Source: Paracyclopina nana
Taxonomy: Eukaryota; Arthropoda; Copepoda; Cyclopoida; Cyclopettidae
Assembly (NCBI GenBank): GCA_019096065.1
Contig: JAGUCH010000001.1
Span: 17,360,001 to 17,424,000, forward strand
Length of the DNA: 64,000 nt
Direction of reading: 5' to 3'
This document shows positions 36,501 through 48,700 of the stretch, in pieces. The position numbers and the translations under genes were made by a program. The notes beneath the pieces are model-generated. The model did no database searches. It saw only the letters and a program-made list of their open reading frames with translations, and had not been told where the DNA came from. Numbering within the stretch: position 1 is the stretch's first letter; the number at the start of each line of letters is the position of its first letter.

Positions 36501-36741
36501 CCGCCGCAGCTGATTGGCGTAAACAAATTAATCCAGTTTGAACTTTGTTTTTGCGATGAAAACTAATGCGCGCTTCCATTTGACGAGAATTCCAATCGAC
36601 GTCAAATGTAAGTTTATTTTTCTTCTCGCTTTGTTTACGCGCGCTTTTTCTTCCGCGAAATCGGCTCGCGTTAAAAACGCAAAACAATTAACGGACGCGT
36701 GGAGCACAATTTGAATTGCGGTGGAAGGCTCGGCTGGAAAG
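33504..36741. other. Non-coding; family E copy and CpG-richer promoter region
   Basis: It has a family E copy at 33660-33760 (CACGCTAGGGTCGCT). CpG content rises from about 35.2 kb to 36.7 kb, just before the first exon at 36742, which suits a promoter/5' UTR. Frames seen at 35.6-36.0 kb lack homology or splice logic and are left out. Confidence 0.45.
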
Positions 36742-39700
36742 ATGGACGGCACAACCTCGGAGGCCGGCTCCGAGAGCCCTTCCAGCTCGCGGTTCAAGGT
36801 GATCTCGCCTCCAGCTGCCAATAGTCCCTTAGGATCGGCGAGGATGAATCATGTTGCCAATAATTCAAGTGCTTCCCCCGCGAGCCCGCCGCCGCCCTCG
36901 CCTCCGCCGCCTGCAGCCTCCTCGCCGGTTCAGCCGACGAGGAATTCGCAAATGGCCGACCAGGAGGAAAAGGCTCCTTCCATGGAGCCAAGGGAGGCCG
37001 TCGTCAGATCTGTTCCTTCAATTGAGATCCCCGACGGTACGTAAGAGCCCAAAATTTGAGAAAATCCCGCACACTGACTGGAGGAATCGTTGGCTTTCTC
37101 GATAGTTATTTCCTGATCGGGGCTGTCAGCTTTGGTAGTAAATTGCTGCGATAGTTGAAACTTTTACCGCCGCAGGGATCGAAGAAGCAAAGTTCGCATT
37201 GACGCCGCGATCAATGCTTTCTTGGCAAGCCACCATGAACGACTCACACCAGAAAGCTGTGTGTGTCTTTTGGAGCTCCATTAGCTTAACACCATGATAA
37301 TCCATGCTGTCAGTGCGCCAAAGTTCTCCTTTGCTTTTGAGGGATCATCAAAATGAAGGAGTACTGAATTTTCATTCTTCAAAGTTTTCCTTTTTGGGTC
37401 AAGGGCTTTCTGTATACGTAACTGGAAAGCTTTTGTGACCGCCTCAAGGCACACTAGTGTCTTCTTACACCAATTTATTAATTTCTTCGCCGAAGATATC
37501 AAAATCATGGATGTGTAATGGAAATTGATATCGATATTCAGGCGAGCGCGTTTGCGTCTGTAATACTGTGTAACCATGCTATGACCTTCGTACTACTACT
37601 ACTACTGCAGAATAGGATCTAGTGGAAACAAGCAAGCTAGTCTAGGTGTCCGTTAGTGTCTGTCGTCCTCGGAAAAAACTGCATCAAGCAAGCAAAGTTG
37701 ACATGGTGGCCACAGCAGTCCTGAGCTCTTACTTTTGTTTCTGGCCAACTTTCCTTTAGTTCCAGAGAGGTTGTATAGCCGCCAAGACAGGGGAAATGCT
37801 GGTGTTGAGCAAAAAATCAAACTCTCCTTTTTCGTCTTGACACAAAATCTGCTTTCATTTTTTGCCTGCCCTCCATGACGATGGAGCAACTGCCATTAGC
37901 TTCGGGTAGGCTCTTAGTGCTAACTGAGGATTTCCTGACTTTGGCCAAGCAGCCTTGAAAAATCGTATTATTTTGGTCGAGAACAATAGTGTAACTTTAC
38001 AGCTGCTGCCACTCTATGAAAGGGCCAACTTAGCAAAATTGCAAGAAGAGCCTTGCTTGAACTTTGGCCATTTACTCGCGTTACGTAATATGTCAAAACC
38101 ACGTGGTCCCAAAATTCAAAACAAATGCTTTCACTCTTTGTTGCAGGTGATAATCCCGATGACGACCAGCTCCTCGCGACTCCTGGCGAAGGAGGTGCAT
38201 CGACCAATCTCTTTCTGTACAATGTAAGTATTGCTTTTTCTTGGCATCATCATGATGCATATCCACGGATTGGCACTCCCAAGCAGCCAAGCAATGTGGA
38301 CTGAGGTCAAAACGAATTTTTGCTTTTTTTGCTGAATATGTACACGCCTTTGGAGCAGCCTTGTTTCACACTGCTGCGGGCTGATTGAAGGCCACTATAT
38401 TATATCGGCCTTTAGCCAAGCGGAAAGTGGCCTTCCGCAGTTGTTGGTACTTCGCTGTGGTAATAGTGGTATTTCTCTTCCATTTGGTTAGCCTATTCTG
38501 TCGTTTGATGATGTCACAAACTTTTCCTCATTCCAACAGACATGCCACTACTGCAATGTTGTTGTTGGATGCTAATCTGTCAAGGAAAAGTTTCCCAGAT
38601 CAAAAACACATCACATAACTTTTAGTTGGGTGCATTTTTTGCCTGGTTAAAAAATTGTATTTTGCTGCCTTCTTCAAAGTGGTCTTAAATGATTCTGTCC
38701 ACTTTCTGCCAGCTGATGGCTTTTGAATTGACATACAAATTGGACTCAATATGCGTTGAATTATTCATAATGTACAGTTATATTTGTCCTTGTCGAGCTC
38801 AAGAAGTTTCGTGGAAGTTTATGTACTATACCACAGTATATATCATTATGCTTGTAGTACCATCCTACCAAACTTTACCCAGAAGCCAAGTTGTGCTTTA
38901 TTAAGAATGTTGTACGCAAAGCCAATTTTGACGAGCTTTAAATATATGCTCTCAAGTTTCAGCTGCAAAATTAGAGTCCAACAGCAAATGAGCTTTAAGG
39001 GCCTTGACAGCTGAATTAATTAGGAAATGGGATATATGCAAAAAGGGGGGATTTTGTGGCCTTCTATTTCGTGCCCTTTGTTGACTCCGTCGCGGCCTTT
39101 CAAGGATGATCTAAATTGACGGCCATCATATTGTGGCTGGGGATGTGAAAAGAATACTATATTAAGGCACCGTGGGTGAAAGCCCAGCAAAAAGAGCATT
39201 TTTTATTGTTGCGGCTTCCGCAGTGGAAGTCTGCGTGCAAGCGGGCGTTTTTTTGCATATTTCAGACCCCCTTTTAAAAAGGCCATTTTCAGCACTCTTT
39301 TCCTCTGGAATTTGATGGGTGCAAAAAGCCTGTCACTTACATTGCATAATTTTCAGCTCTCACTGTTTTGAGTACATTTGCTTTTTTCCCAATTGGAAAG
39401 CTGTACGATGTTACCATGGCTATGGCCATTTTGTTGACAATAATCAGCTTTCCTTCCATGCAATGATATGTACCAAGGCACTACATAAAGTCTAGCCACT
39501 TGCTGATAGCCAAAAATAGCCGAAAAATATTGTTAAATATTGTAAGAATGGCTACATGTGGTTGTTGCAAATACTATCTGCATTTTATGGCCTGCCCTGA
39601 GATACTGCATACTTAGAATGTATACACGTGCTCTTTAGGGATTAGCATCCCATCTCGTGAAGTGCATTTATTTCACAACTACGTACTACAGCAGATTTTG

Positions 39701-42700
39701 AGCAGAAGCAGGCTTCATTTTTCTGCCTGTGGATTTGATCTGTGAGGTGAGGCTGGGCTGGCTGTATAGTTGAAGAGCTGGCACCAATCTGTCTTCCTTT
39801 TTGGCTGGAGGCTGCTTCAAGGCCATTTCTTTGTATATGCCAGCCCTGGCTAAATGTACTATTTCGAGGTCCACTGAAAACTAATGAGTTTTGTCCACAC
39901 AACTCGCGTTCTAATAGACTAGATGGCCTTAGAACTATTTTTAAAGGCCAAAATAAAAATATTTATGTAGTATGGGAAATGTGTACTGCCTTGCATCAAG
40001 GTTATTGCTACCTTGCACTTGAATGAAGTGCTGAGCTTAATATATTTATCGTTAAATATGAATGTGAGGCCGGATTTGTGGGGGGAGATTATATGTTGTA
40101 CTCGGTGCTGAGGCTGCAAATCTGAGGCCACCACAACACACTCACATTGCATCACCAATCTTCATCTTGACAGCGATTCTGACAACAATTACCTGATGCC
40201 AAAAAGAGCCACTTTGGCACTCTCCTTTCTTGCAGCTTGAAATGGCCCAAGTTTATTTCGAAGACAGTTTTTCCCCTACTTTTCTGGCGGCTAGATGGCC
40301 TTGGCTCTGTCAAACCATCTGTCTTTCTGGCTGCCTTGTCCTCCATCAAAATAAGCCAGTGGAGGGACAAACTTTTTCGGCAGATGGCGCTTTGTGAGCA
40401 AGTATATCTGGAAAAACTGTAACTCACGAAACTTGTCACGTGATTACGATCAGCTCTTTGATTAGCTGATCAGCGAAGCCGGACTAAAGAAATTTGGTTT
40501 CGACTCTGAAAAGCTTGAAAAATGTCGTGAGTTGCATAAGGTTTCATTATAATTGAAATGCTGCCATTTTGTCTGTAGATTTTGTCAGATTTGCCAATTT
40601 TTCGGCGCAAGTGCTCCAAAAGCCGAACAATGGCCAATTTTTGATCGTTGATGTAGCTCAGCCATGTCAAATGTGCTTGCTCAAGTTCCAACGCTAGATG
40701 GCGCTGTGAATCTAACGACGATACGCCTTTGGCTTATTGGCAGCCCGTTGGCCTTCATAATAAATAAGTAGAACATAAAATGGCTTGAGGAAATCAGTTT
40801 CTCGCTGAAAAACGAACTCTCAGCAGGAAATGAGAGCAAGGCCACCAGTGCTGGTCTTAACAAAAGAAGGGTATAATTTGAGCCTTTGGCCTTCGTATAT
40901 GTCTTTCTTTTTCCGAGGAGGCTTCAGTCTTGCGTGAACGAGGTCCCCATATATCCACTTGGTCGTCCTCGTCATCACTTTTTAAGCCAGGAGGCCAAAA
41001 CCACTCGAGAGAGAGAGCAGAGAGCCTTTAAAGGCCAGAAGTAGTGGCCTTGGTGGATAAAAAGCTCCTTACTTGGTACCTTGTTTACCCCCCCTGTCAC
41101 GACCATATAGCATACACAAAGTCTCCGAAGAAACCTTATCTTCCTCTTCTTTTGACCACCAAAGACTTTGGGCCCCTGTGGAGGCATCCTTTGCGGCTAA
41201 TGATGCTCTTGGCAATCTCGGGGGCCATGTCAATTTCCGCCCTTGGCATTGATATCAGCATCCTCTGCTGTAATAACGTGTATGCCATCACTATGTACCA
41301 GTGAAATGTAATTGATACCCCAAAGTGCTACTGCTATGAGGTTGTATTGGGATATTGGTCTTCTTACGCTTGGTTGCGTACCAAGTGCCTCCATATATGT
41401 AATCAATTAAGATCGGAAATTGTGACCAAAGCTTACTGCATCAGGATATTTAATTCAGCCATTTATCGGTGTTACGGCTCTTGACCCTGGCTTTTTGCCC
41501 CTGAGTATGGTTGCCCCTGAGGATGCTCGTATGGACTTAGCACATGAAAATTGAGACATGACTATGCCATTGAAAAATAATTTTTGCCACTGAAGGGCAA
41601 ACATCAACATCCTCAGGGGCAAAAGTCCTTGGTGCAAATGTCCGAGGGGCGAAAGTCTTTAAAGGGCAATATTTCAAGGGGAAAAAGTCCTAGGGGCAAA
41701 ATTTCAAGGAGCAATAGTCCTAGGGGCAAAAGTCCTAAAAGCAAAAGTCCTAAGGGCAAAAGTTCAAGGGCAAAAGACCTAGGGGCAAAATTCCAAGGGG
41801 CAAAAGTTCAAGGGCCAAAGACCTAGGGGCAAAATTCCTAAGGGCAAAAGATCTAGGGACAAAAGTTCAAGGGCAAAAGACATAAGGGCAAAAGTCCTAG
41901 GGGCAAAAGTCTTAGGGGGAAAAGTCTAAGGGCAAAAGTCCAAGGGCTCAAGGCGTAAGGGCAAGAGTCCTAGGGGGTAAAGTCCTAGGGGCAAAACTCA
42001 AGCAAATTTTCAAGTTTTTCATTGCCGAAACCAAATTTCTCTTGCCTGGCTCCGCCGATCAACCTATCAAATTGCTGATCGTAATCAAATGGCAAGTTTC
42101 GCGTGTGGCAGTTTTCCCAAAAATACCTGCTCAAAAAGCGCCATCTATCGAGAAAGTTTGACCCTACACTGGCTTATTCGCCATCTTCAGACTCCAAATT
42201 TGATGTTCTTTGCAGGATGATATTGCGGAGCGGCCTCGGATGGCCGCGGCCATCAGCTCACTGGCCAACTACTCGTCGGCCATCCCCGCCGCGCCCGCCG
42301 ACCCCGATGCAAAGCCCGTGGAGAAGGCCAACCTGGGCACCCTCCTCGGCGTCTTCCTGCCCTGCATCCAAAACATCTTTGGCGTCATCCTCTTCATCCG
42401 GATGACTTGGGTGGTAGGGACGGCTGGCGCCATCCAGGGCTTCTTCGTCGTGTTTCTTGGCTGCACTGTGACCATGACCACTGCCATCTCCATGGCGGCC
42501 ATCGCCACCAACGGGGTCGTGCCCGGCGGCGGGAGCTACTTCATGATCAGCCGGGCCCTCGGGCCCGAATTCGGGGGCGCCGTCGGGATCCTCTTCTACC
42601 TCGGCACCACCGTGGCAGCGGCCATGTACATCATCGGTGCCGTGGAAATTCTCATGGTAATTATACTTATTTGTTTAGCGTTCTATGCAATTTAGGATTT

Positions 42701-45700
42701 TTTCTTACATCTTCTGTAATAAGCATAAAGTTGATAGATTTACTGCGCCATCTAGCGTGGCAACTTGAGCAAGTACATTTGACATGGCTGCGCTACATTG
42801 ATGATCAAAAATTGGCAATTGTTTGACTTTTGGAGCGCTTGTGCCGAAAACCTTCACTAATATGGCAGAACCTGCAGTCAAAATGGCACCCTTGCAAGCC
42901 ATAAAAACCAACTGCAACTCACGCAATTTTTCAAGTTCTTCAGTGTTGAAACAAAATTTTTCTAGCCTGGCTTTGCCGATCAGACAATCAAATAGCTGGT
43001 CGTAATCGTGAGACAAGTTTCGCGAGCGAAAGTTTTTCCAAAAATACTTGCTCACTAAGCGCCATCTAACGAAAAAGTTTGTCTCTCCGCTGGCTTATTG
43101 TACATCTTTTATTGTATGAAATTTCAAGTTAAACAATTTCAATTAGTATGCATTGAGCGATTATTGTTTTTAGCAAATATTAATTTTTTCCAGACCTATT
43201 TGATTGGCCCGCCGATGTCCCTGTTTGGCCCGGAAATCAACGAAGCCTCAGTGAAGTTTAATAATTTTCGAGTGTACGGGACGTTCATGCTCATACTGCT
43301 GGGCACAATAGTGTTTTTCGGGGTCAACTTTGTGAACAAGTTCGCGGCCTTGGCCTTGGCTTGTGTCCTTCTCACCATCTTCAGCATCTACGTGGGCATT
43401 TTTGTCAACTTCAATGGAAACCACAAAGCTGAGTGAGTCATTTTTCAGCCTTTTTTCGAGTATAACAATGGCTAAGAGCAATTTTGTTGTGTGCACAAAA
43501 GATAAATGATGATGTCAGTTGGGAAAAAAAACCTCCACTTTTTCCCCACTTTTTCCCATATGTAGTAATGATAGAAGGTTACGAAAACACTTTGATGCTT
43601 TGAGCTGCTTTCACATCATTGAAAAGCCATAAAATTAACTTATTATATAATCATAATTATGAAAATAATCAATTTTCGTCATCTTCTCTTATTTTATCCT
43701 TTTGACCTATTTTTTCAGTTTCCTTGATATAGACATTTGTTCTGCATTTAGACCTGAAAAACGCTGATTTTTAAAATGTTTTTTCCAGTTTTTGCGCTGT
43801 CGGCACCCGGATAGTGAAACAGGTGACCAATTGCTCCAAAGACTACGGCACAGACTTGTTCTACATGTTCTGCTACCCCAATGAAACCATGCACGGCAAA
43901 GGCCCCTTCAACATCACCGAAATGGCCAACATTCCGCAGTAAGTGAAAGATCACTCTTCTGTGTTTGTACTGTATTACGAGTGGTAAATCTGATTTGCAG
44001 GAACGAGTTCATATGCGACCAGTATTTCGAGGAGAATTCGGCCGCCATGCGACAAGGCATTCGCGGCCTTGGCAGCGATGTCTTCCAAGAGGCCATTTCG
44101 GGCAAGTTTCACGACAGAGGAGACGCCATTTCCAACTCAACCATCGAGTCCGAGTACAACCTTGGTGGCCTTCCCTCATTCGGCTACATTACCACCGATA
44201 TCTACACCTCGTTCGTCCTCCTCGTCGGCATCTTCTTCCCCTCTTGCACAGGTATATAAGCCTGCGGAGGGACAAACTTTTTTGCTAGATGGCGCTTTGT
44301 GAGCAAGTTTATCTGGAAAAACTGTTAAGCGCGAAACTTGTCTCGTGATTACGATCAGCAATTTGATTGGCTCATTGACGGAGTTAGGATAGGAAAATTT
44401 GGTTTCAACGCTGAAAAGCTTGAAATATTGCATGAGTTTCATATGATTTTATGGCTTGAAATGGTGCCATTTTGTCTTTCGATTATGTCAGATTTATTAA
44501 GTTTTTGGCGCAAGTGCTCCAAAAGCCAAACAATTGCCTATTTTCAATCATCCATGTTGCGCAGCCATGTCAAATGTACTTGCTCAAGTTGCCGCACTAG
44601 ATGGCGCTGTGAATCTAGCGACTTTACGCCTTTAGCTTGTAATCTTTACTTAATACAGCCAATGGCTAGGGTTGAATTAACTCTTGCTTTGGCATCAATT
44701 AGGGGATGAGTACAGCTTACTCGCTAGGGATGACTAAAACATTCTTTGAGTTGCAATTGCGAGGGTTTAAAGTCTCATTAGTTTAGTCAGCCCTAGAGAC
44801 TGGAAAGGGCGTCGTCAGCTCTTTGGTTGCAGGCGTTTTAATTCTGGATTTGTTAATAGGTATCATGGCTGGCTCCAACCGATCTGGAGACCTCGCGGAC
44901 CCCCAAAAGTCGATCCCTGTTGGAACGATTGCTGCCATTGCTGTGACCTCGACGGTCTACTTGTCATCAGTGCTGCTCTTTGCTGGAACCGTGGATCCCA
45001 TGCTGCTCAGAGACAAGTAAGTATTGTGGCTTGATCGATTTTCCCACGAGCTGCATTAAAAATAGATAGGATTTTATATTGTACGTTCAATGTGGGAAGG
45101 AAGCTCTCGAAAGTCAATTTCTTCTTCCACAAAATACCTACTTTAAACCAGAGTGTTTTTCTTGCCAAAAGCAATATCTATTTACATGTAGTGCGGGCGC
45201 GTAAAAGAGTAAAATCATGGCTTTATTGCTATGATTTACTGATGTGCCTGGATTGATGCTAATTAATTGCTTGATTATGCAGATACCTCTGGAAAAATGT
45301 ATCATCATATGTTGTTGCATTCTCTTTTCCAAATAGTGAGAGCACAATAGGTTTTTTTTCACTCCTATGCCCAATTTATCTCTTCTTTCATGGGCTTTTT
45401 CTTGTACAACTACTAGTAGTAGTAATGGTAATTGCTGTTTAGAATGGATGAGCTTCCTTAGCCCCAATTCTTTTGCCTGTGCATAACATGGGAGATGCCA
45501 GCTTATACTTGCGTACTATTTATATATGCAATATAAAGCAAGGTCACCAAATGTACCTTGGCAATAATTCTGAATAACATTTCCTTCCCTTCTATTCGAG
45601 CATCTTTTTATCTCGCATTTATGAAAGCTGCCCCAACTGAATTGATAATAGAGGTGATGTGTGTTTGTGTACCAAAACTGCATTTCCAACTTGCTGTGTG

Positions 45701-48700
45701 GAATTTGCAATTACGTATCATCTGCTATTTTGAGCTCACGTAAAAATGTGGCATTCCTGTGCTGGCAACTTTCAACTTGTCAGAAAAATCTGGCCAAGTT
45801 CTCCAAAGGAAATAGAGAGCCCTATTTTGGAAAGCTTCAAGTACTTGAACAAAAAAAGAGAAAGCCATGGCTTTATTTTGGAAATGAAAGGAGGAGAGTG
45901 GTTTTAATAATGCATCTGGCTGCCTTGCACGAACGCATTTTAATGTATCTCGTGTCTTCTTCCAGGTTTGGTGAAGGCATTGGAGGCAGCTTGGTGGTTG
46001 GCAACATTGCCTGGCCTCATCCCAAGGTCGTCGAAATCGGAGCCCTGCTCTCCACCATTGGAGCTGGCCTGCAGTCCTTGACCGGTGCGCCGAGGCTGCT
46101 CCAGGCCATCGCCAAGGACCAGATCATCCCCTTTTTGAAGCCTGTGGAATCGCTCACCAAGAAGGGAGAGCCACTCAAGGCTCTCTTTGTCACTCTGTGC
46201 ATTTGTGAAGTGGCTGTCCTCATTGGTGAGTATTTACAGTCAAGTTATTTACGCTTGTGTGATTTCCGCGTGCCATAATTCAGTTTTCTGCCTTGAGTGT
46301 TTTTCAACAGTATTTATACCGTCTGACCGTTCAAAATTGGACGGTGCGGGAATCAAAAGTTTGTACTACAAATTCATGAATTTTGTGGCTTAATGGGTAT
46401 CGTTGGAAAGCTTGAACCTTTAGACATCTTTTTTGTTTTCTGACAAAATGAAAAATACTATAGTGAATTCCCTGTGTCATCAAAAAATAAATGACTCACC
46501 AGATTTTTTGTGCCAGTTTTCCGGATTAACTTGTGAAAATTGAATTTTCCTGGTTTTTTCTTTCTTAAATTGATTTTTTCTACTTTAACAAAAAAGATGA
46601 AAAAAGGCTCAATCTTTCCAACGCTATCATTTAAAAGTCCTGTATTTCGTGAATATGTGACAAAAAGTTTAGATTCCGGTACCGTCCAATTTTGAACGGT
46701 CACACTGTATAGTAAACCTATTGATATTGCTGCCCTCGTGATAGAAAAGTTTTATTTTGAAGTTTTTCCTGCTTTAAAATCCAAACTGAAGATTTAGCCT
46801 AGTTTTATGCGCCCGCTCGGCATATAAATAGATATAAATAGATATTGAGTACACATAATCATAAGTGGATTACAGCATCTTTGCATGATGCAGCAGCTAA
46901 GCTTCTTGTTGGGATTACTTTTATATATACTTTTGCATTATCTAAGTATATGCATAGAAACAATAATAATCAATTCGCTTGACGTCACCTGATGAAGAGA
47001 GAAAAGATTTACTACGTCAAAGCCACCTTTTGGCTTGCACAATTCAAAGTGTTCATTAATGAAGAAGAAAGCCTTGAGAACATCATGCTTTATTGCTGCT
47101 CGTGTGATGTTGACAAGTCAATAAGTAGTAATTATTTTTAGCTTTTTTCTTCACACTACCAACAACCGTTCGTGTATTGGGAATTGATCCAGAGAAAAAA
47201 AGAGAGAGAAAAGGAAGGCTCAACTTTCCTTTCTGGTCCTTAATCCTCGATGCTATCGATTCTCAAGGTTTTTCAAGCCATCGTTACACTAACATAGGAG
47301 CTAAACAAGTGTGAAAGCCTGCAACGAAAGAGCTGGCAACTCTATATGCTTTAGTTTAATGTGGCCGCTGCATGCTTCGATGGCGCCACCGTCGTTGCCA
47401 GTTGGAAAGTGTTACCAGATGATTCATTTTTTTTTGGAGTTTTGATAAAGCCAAAATAACGAATTTATTTCATTTTAGAAAGCTCAGGGTACCAATAATT
47501 ATCTAGTCGGTTGAGAAAAAAGTTTTTTCCACAAAAACAAAAAAGCCAGGCAAATGTATTATATGTATTTTTAGATTCTAACATACACAAGTCATGCTAA
47601 CCATATTGCATATGTTCGAATAGTGCTCGTCACTTTTGACAGCGTATACCATAATCCATTACGTAATGAATGTGGATTTTCCGAGCTGAAAATTGTTATT
47701 TTCAGGCAACGTGGATGAGATTGCTCCCCTGCTCTCCATGTTCTTCTTGATGTGCTATGGCTTTGTCAACTTGGCTTGTGCCCTGCAAACTCTCTTGAAG
47801 ACTCCCAATTGGCGGCCTCGGTTCAAATACTACCACTGGTACGACTTTCTTCTGCCTCGGCCTCGACTACTGTAAAGCGTAGCCGTTTCCCGTACAATTG
47901 GGCCTGATTAAACTTTTATCAGATTCCAGCCAGAAAGTTCTTCTTCTCGAAGCTCCTGTGATTGGCCTTTCACTTCCTAAGCCTTTTCCCCCTACCCTTA
48001 ATCATCAATGAGAAATAATGGCCTTTTGCTTTCAAGGCTATTTTTCATGCCTCGCTACGCTCGGGCGATAAAAAATTGCTCGGTTTTCAAATGTTGCCAT
48101 CATTCTGCAATTATGACATTTATGTAATATTTGTCCAGGTCTTTGTCCTTGTTCGGTGTGGGCATCTGCTTGGCTGTCATGTTCATGAGCAGCTGGTACT
48201 ACGCCCTGCTCGCCATTGGCATCGCTGGAATCATCTACAAATACATCGAATATCGAGGGTGAGCTACAGATATTCTTCTTGGCCATATTTTCCAATCATA
48301 TATATTGCACATTCATCTGCTAATATCAAGATGAGAGAGACAGAGATGGGTCTGGAAAAAGTTTGTCTCAATGTTTCTTTGGTTTCCAGAGCTGAAAAGG
48401 AATGGGGAGATGGCCTTCGAGGTCTGGCCTTGTCGGCTGCTCGCTTCAGCCTTCTGAGGCTGGAAGAAGGACCTCCGCACACCAAGAATTGGCGGCCTCA
48501 GATCCTCGTTTTGGCCAAAATGGACTCAAAGTTGAACGTCAAGCACAAGAGACTCTTCTCCCTGGCCTCTCAGCTCAAAGCTGGCAAAGGTAAAATTATA
48601 TATGTCAACATCAAAACTACAACGTTGACATACAGCGCCCCTAGCGTAATCTAACGGCAAAACTTGGTAGTGAAAATTGTAAACAAACGCGATTCTTGTG

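Larger units (their letters stand above)
38224..42215 (+). other. Large cotransporter intron 2
   Basis: Four kilobases between the N-terminal linker exon and the first transmembrane exon. It holds family A copy 2, a minisatellite and a truncated family A copy (described separately). I see no gene inside on either strand. Confidence 0.6.

Noticed and set aside
41610..41998. Regularly spaced repeats resembling a CRISPR array
   Set aside because: Units are contiguous with no unique spacers, in an animal intron; it is a minisatellite.
44815..44860. Using the acceptor TTGCAG at about 44832 for cotransporter exon 7
   Set aside because: It gives an in-frame but non-conserved insert (VLILDLLI); the acceptor at 44859 restores the family sequence [13 protein letters not shown].
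45661..45965. Long extension of cotransporter exon 8 to the left
   Set aside because: The open frame runs back into the intron but acceptor TTCTTCCAG at 45965 fits the phase and the family alignment.
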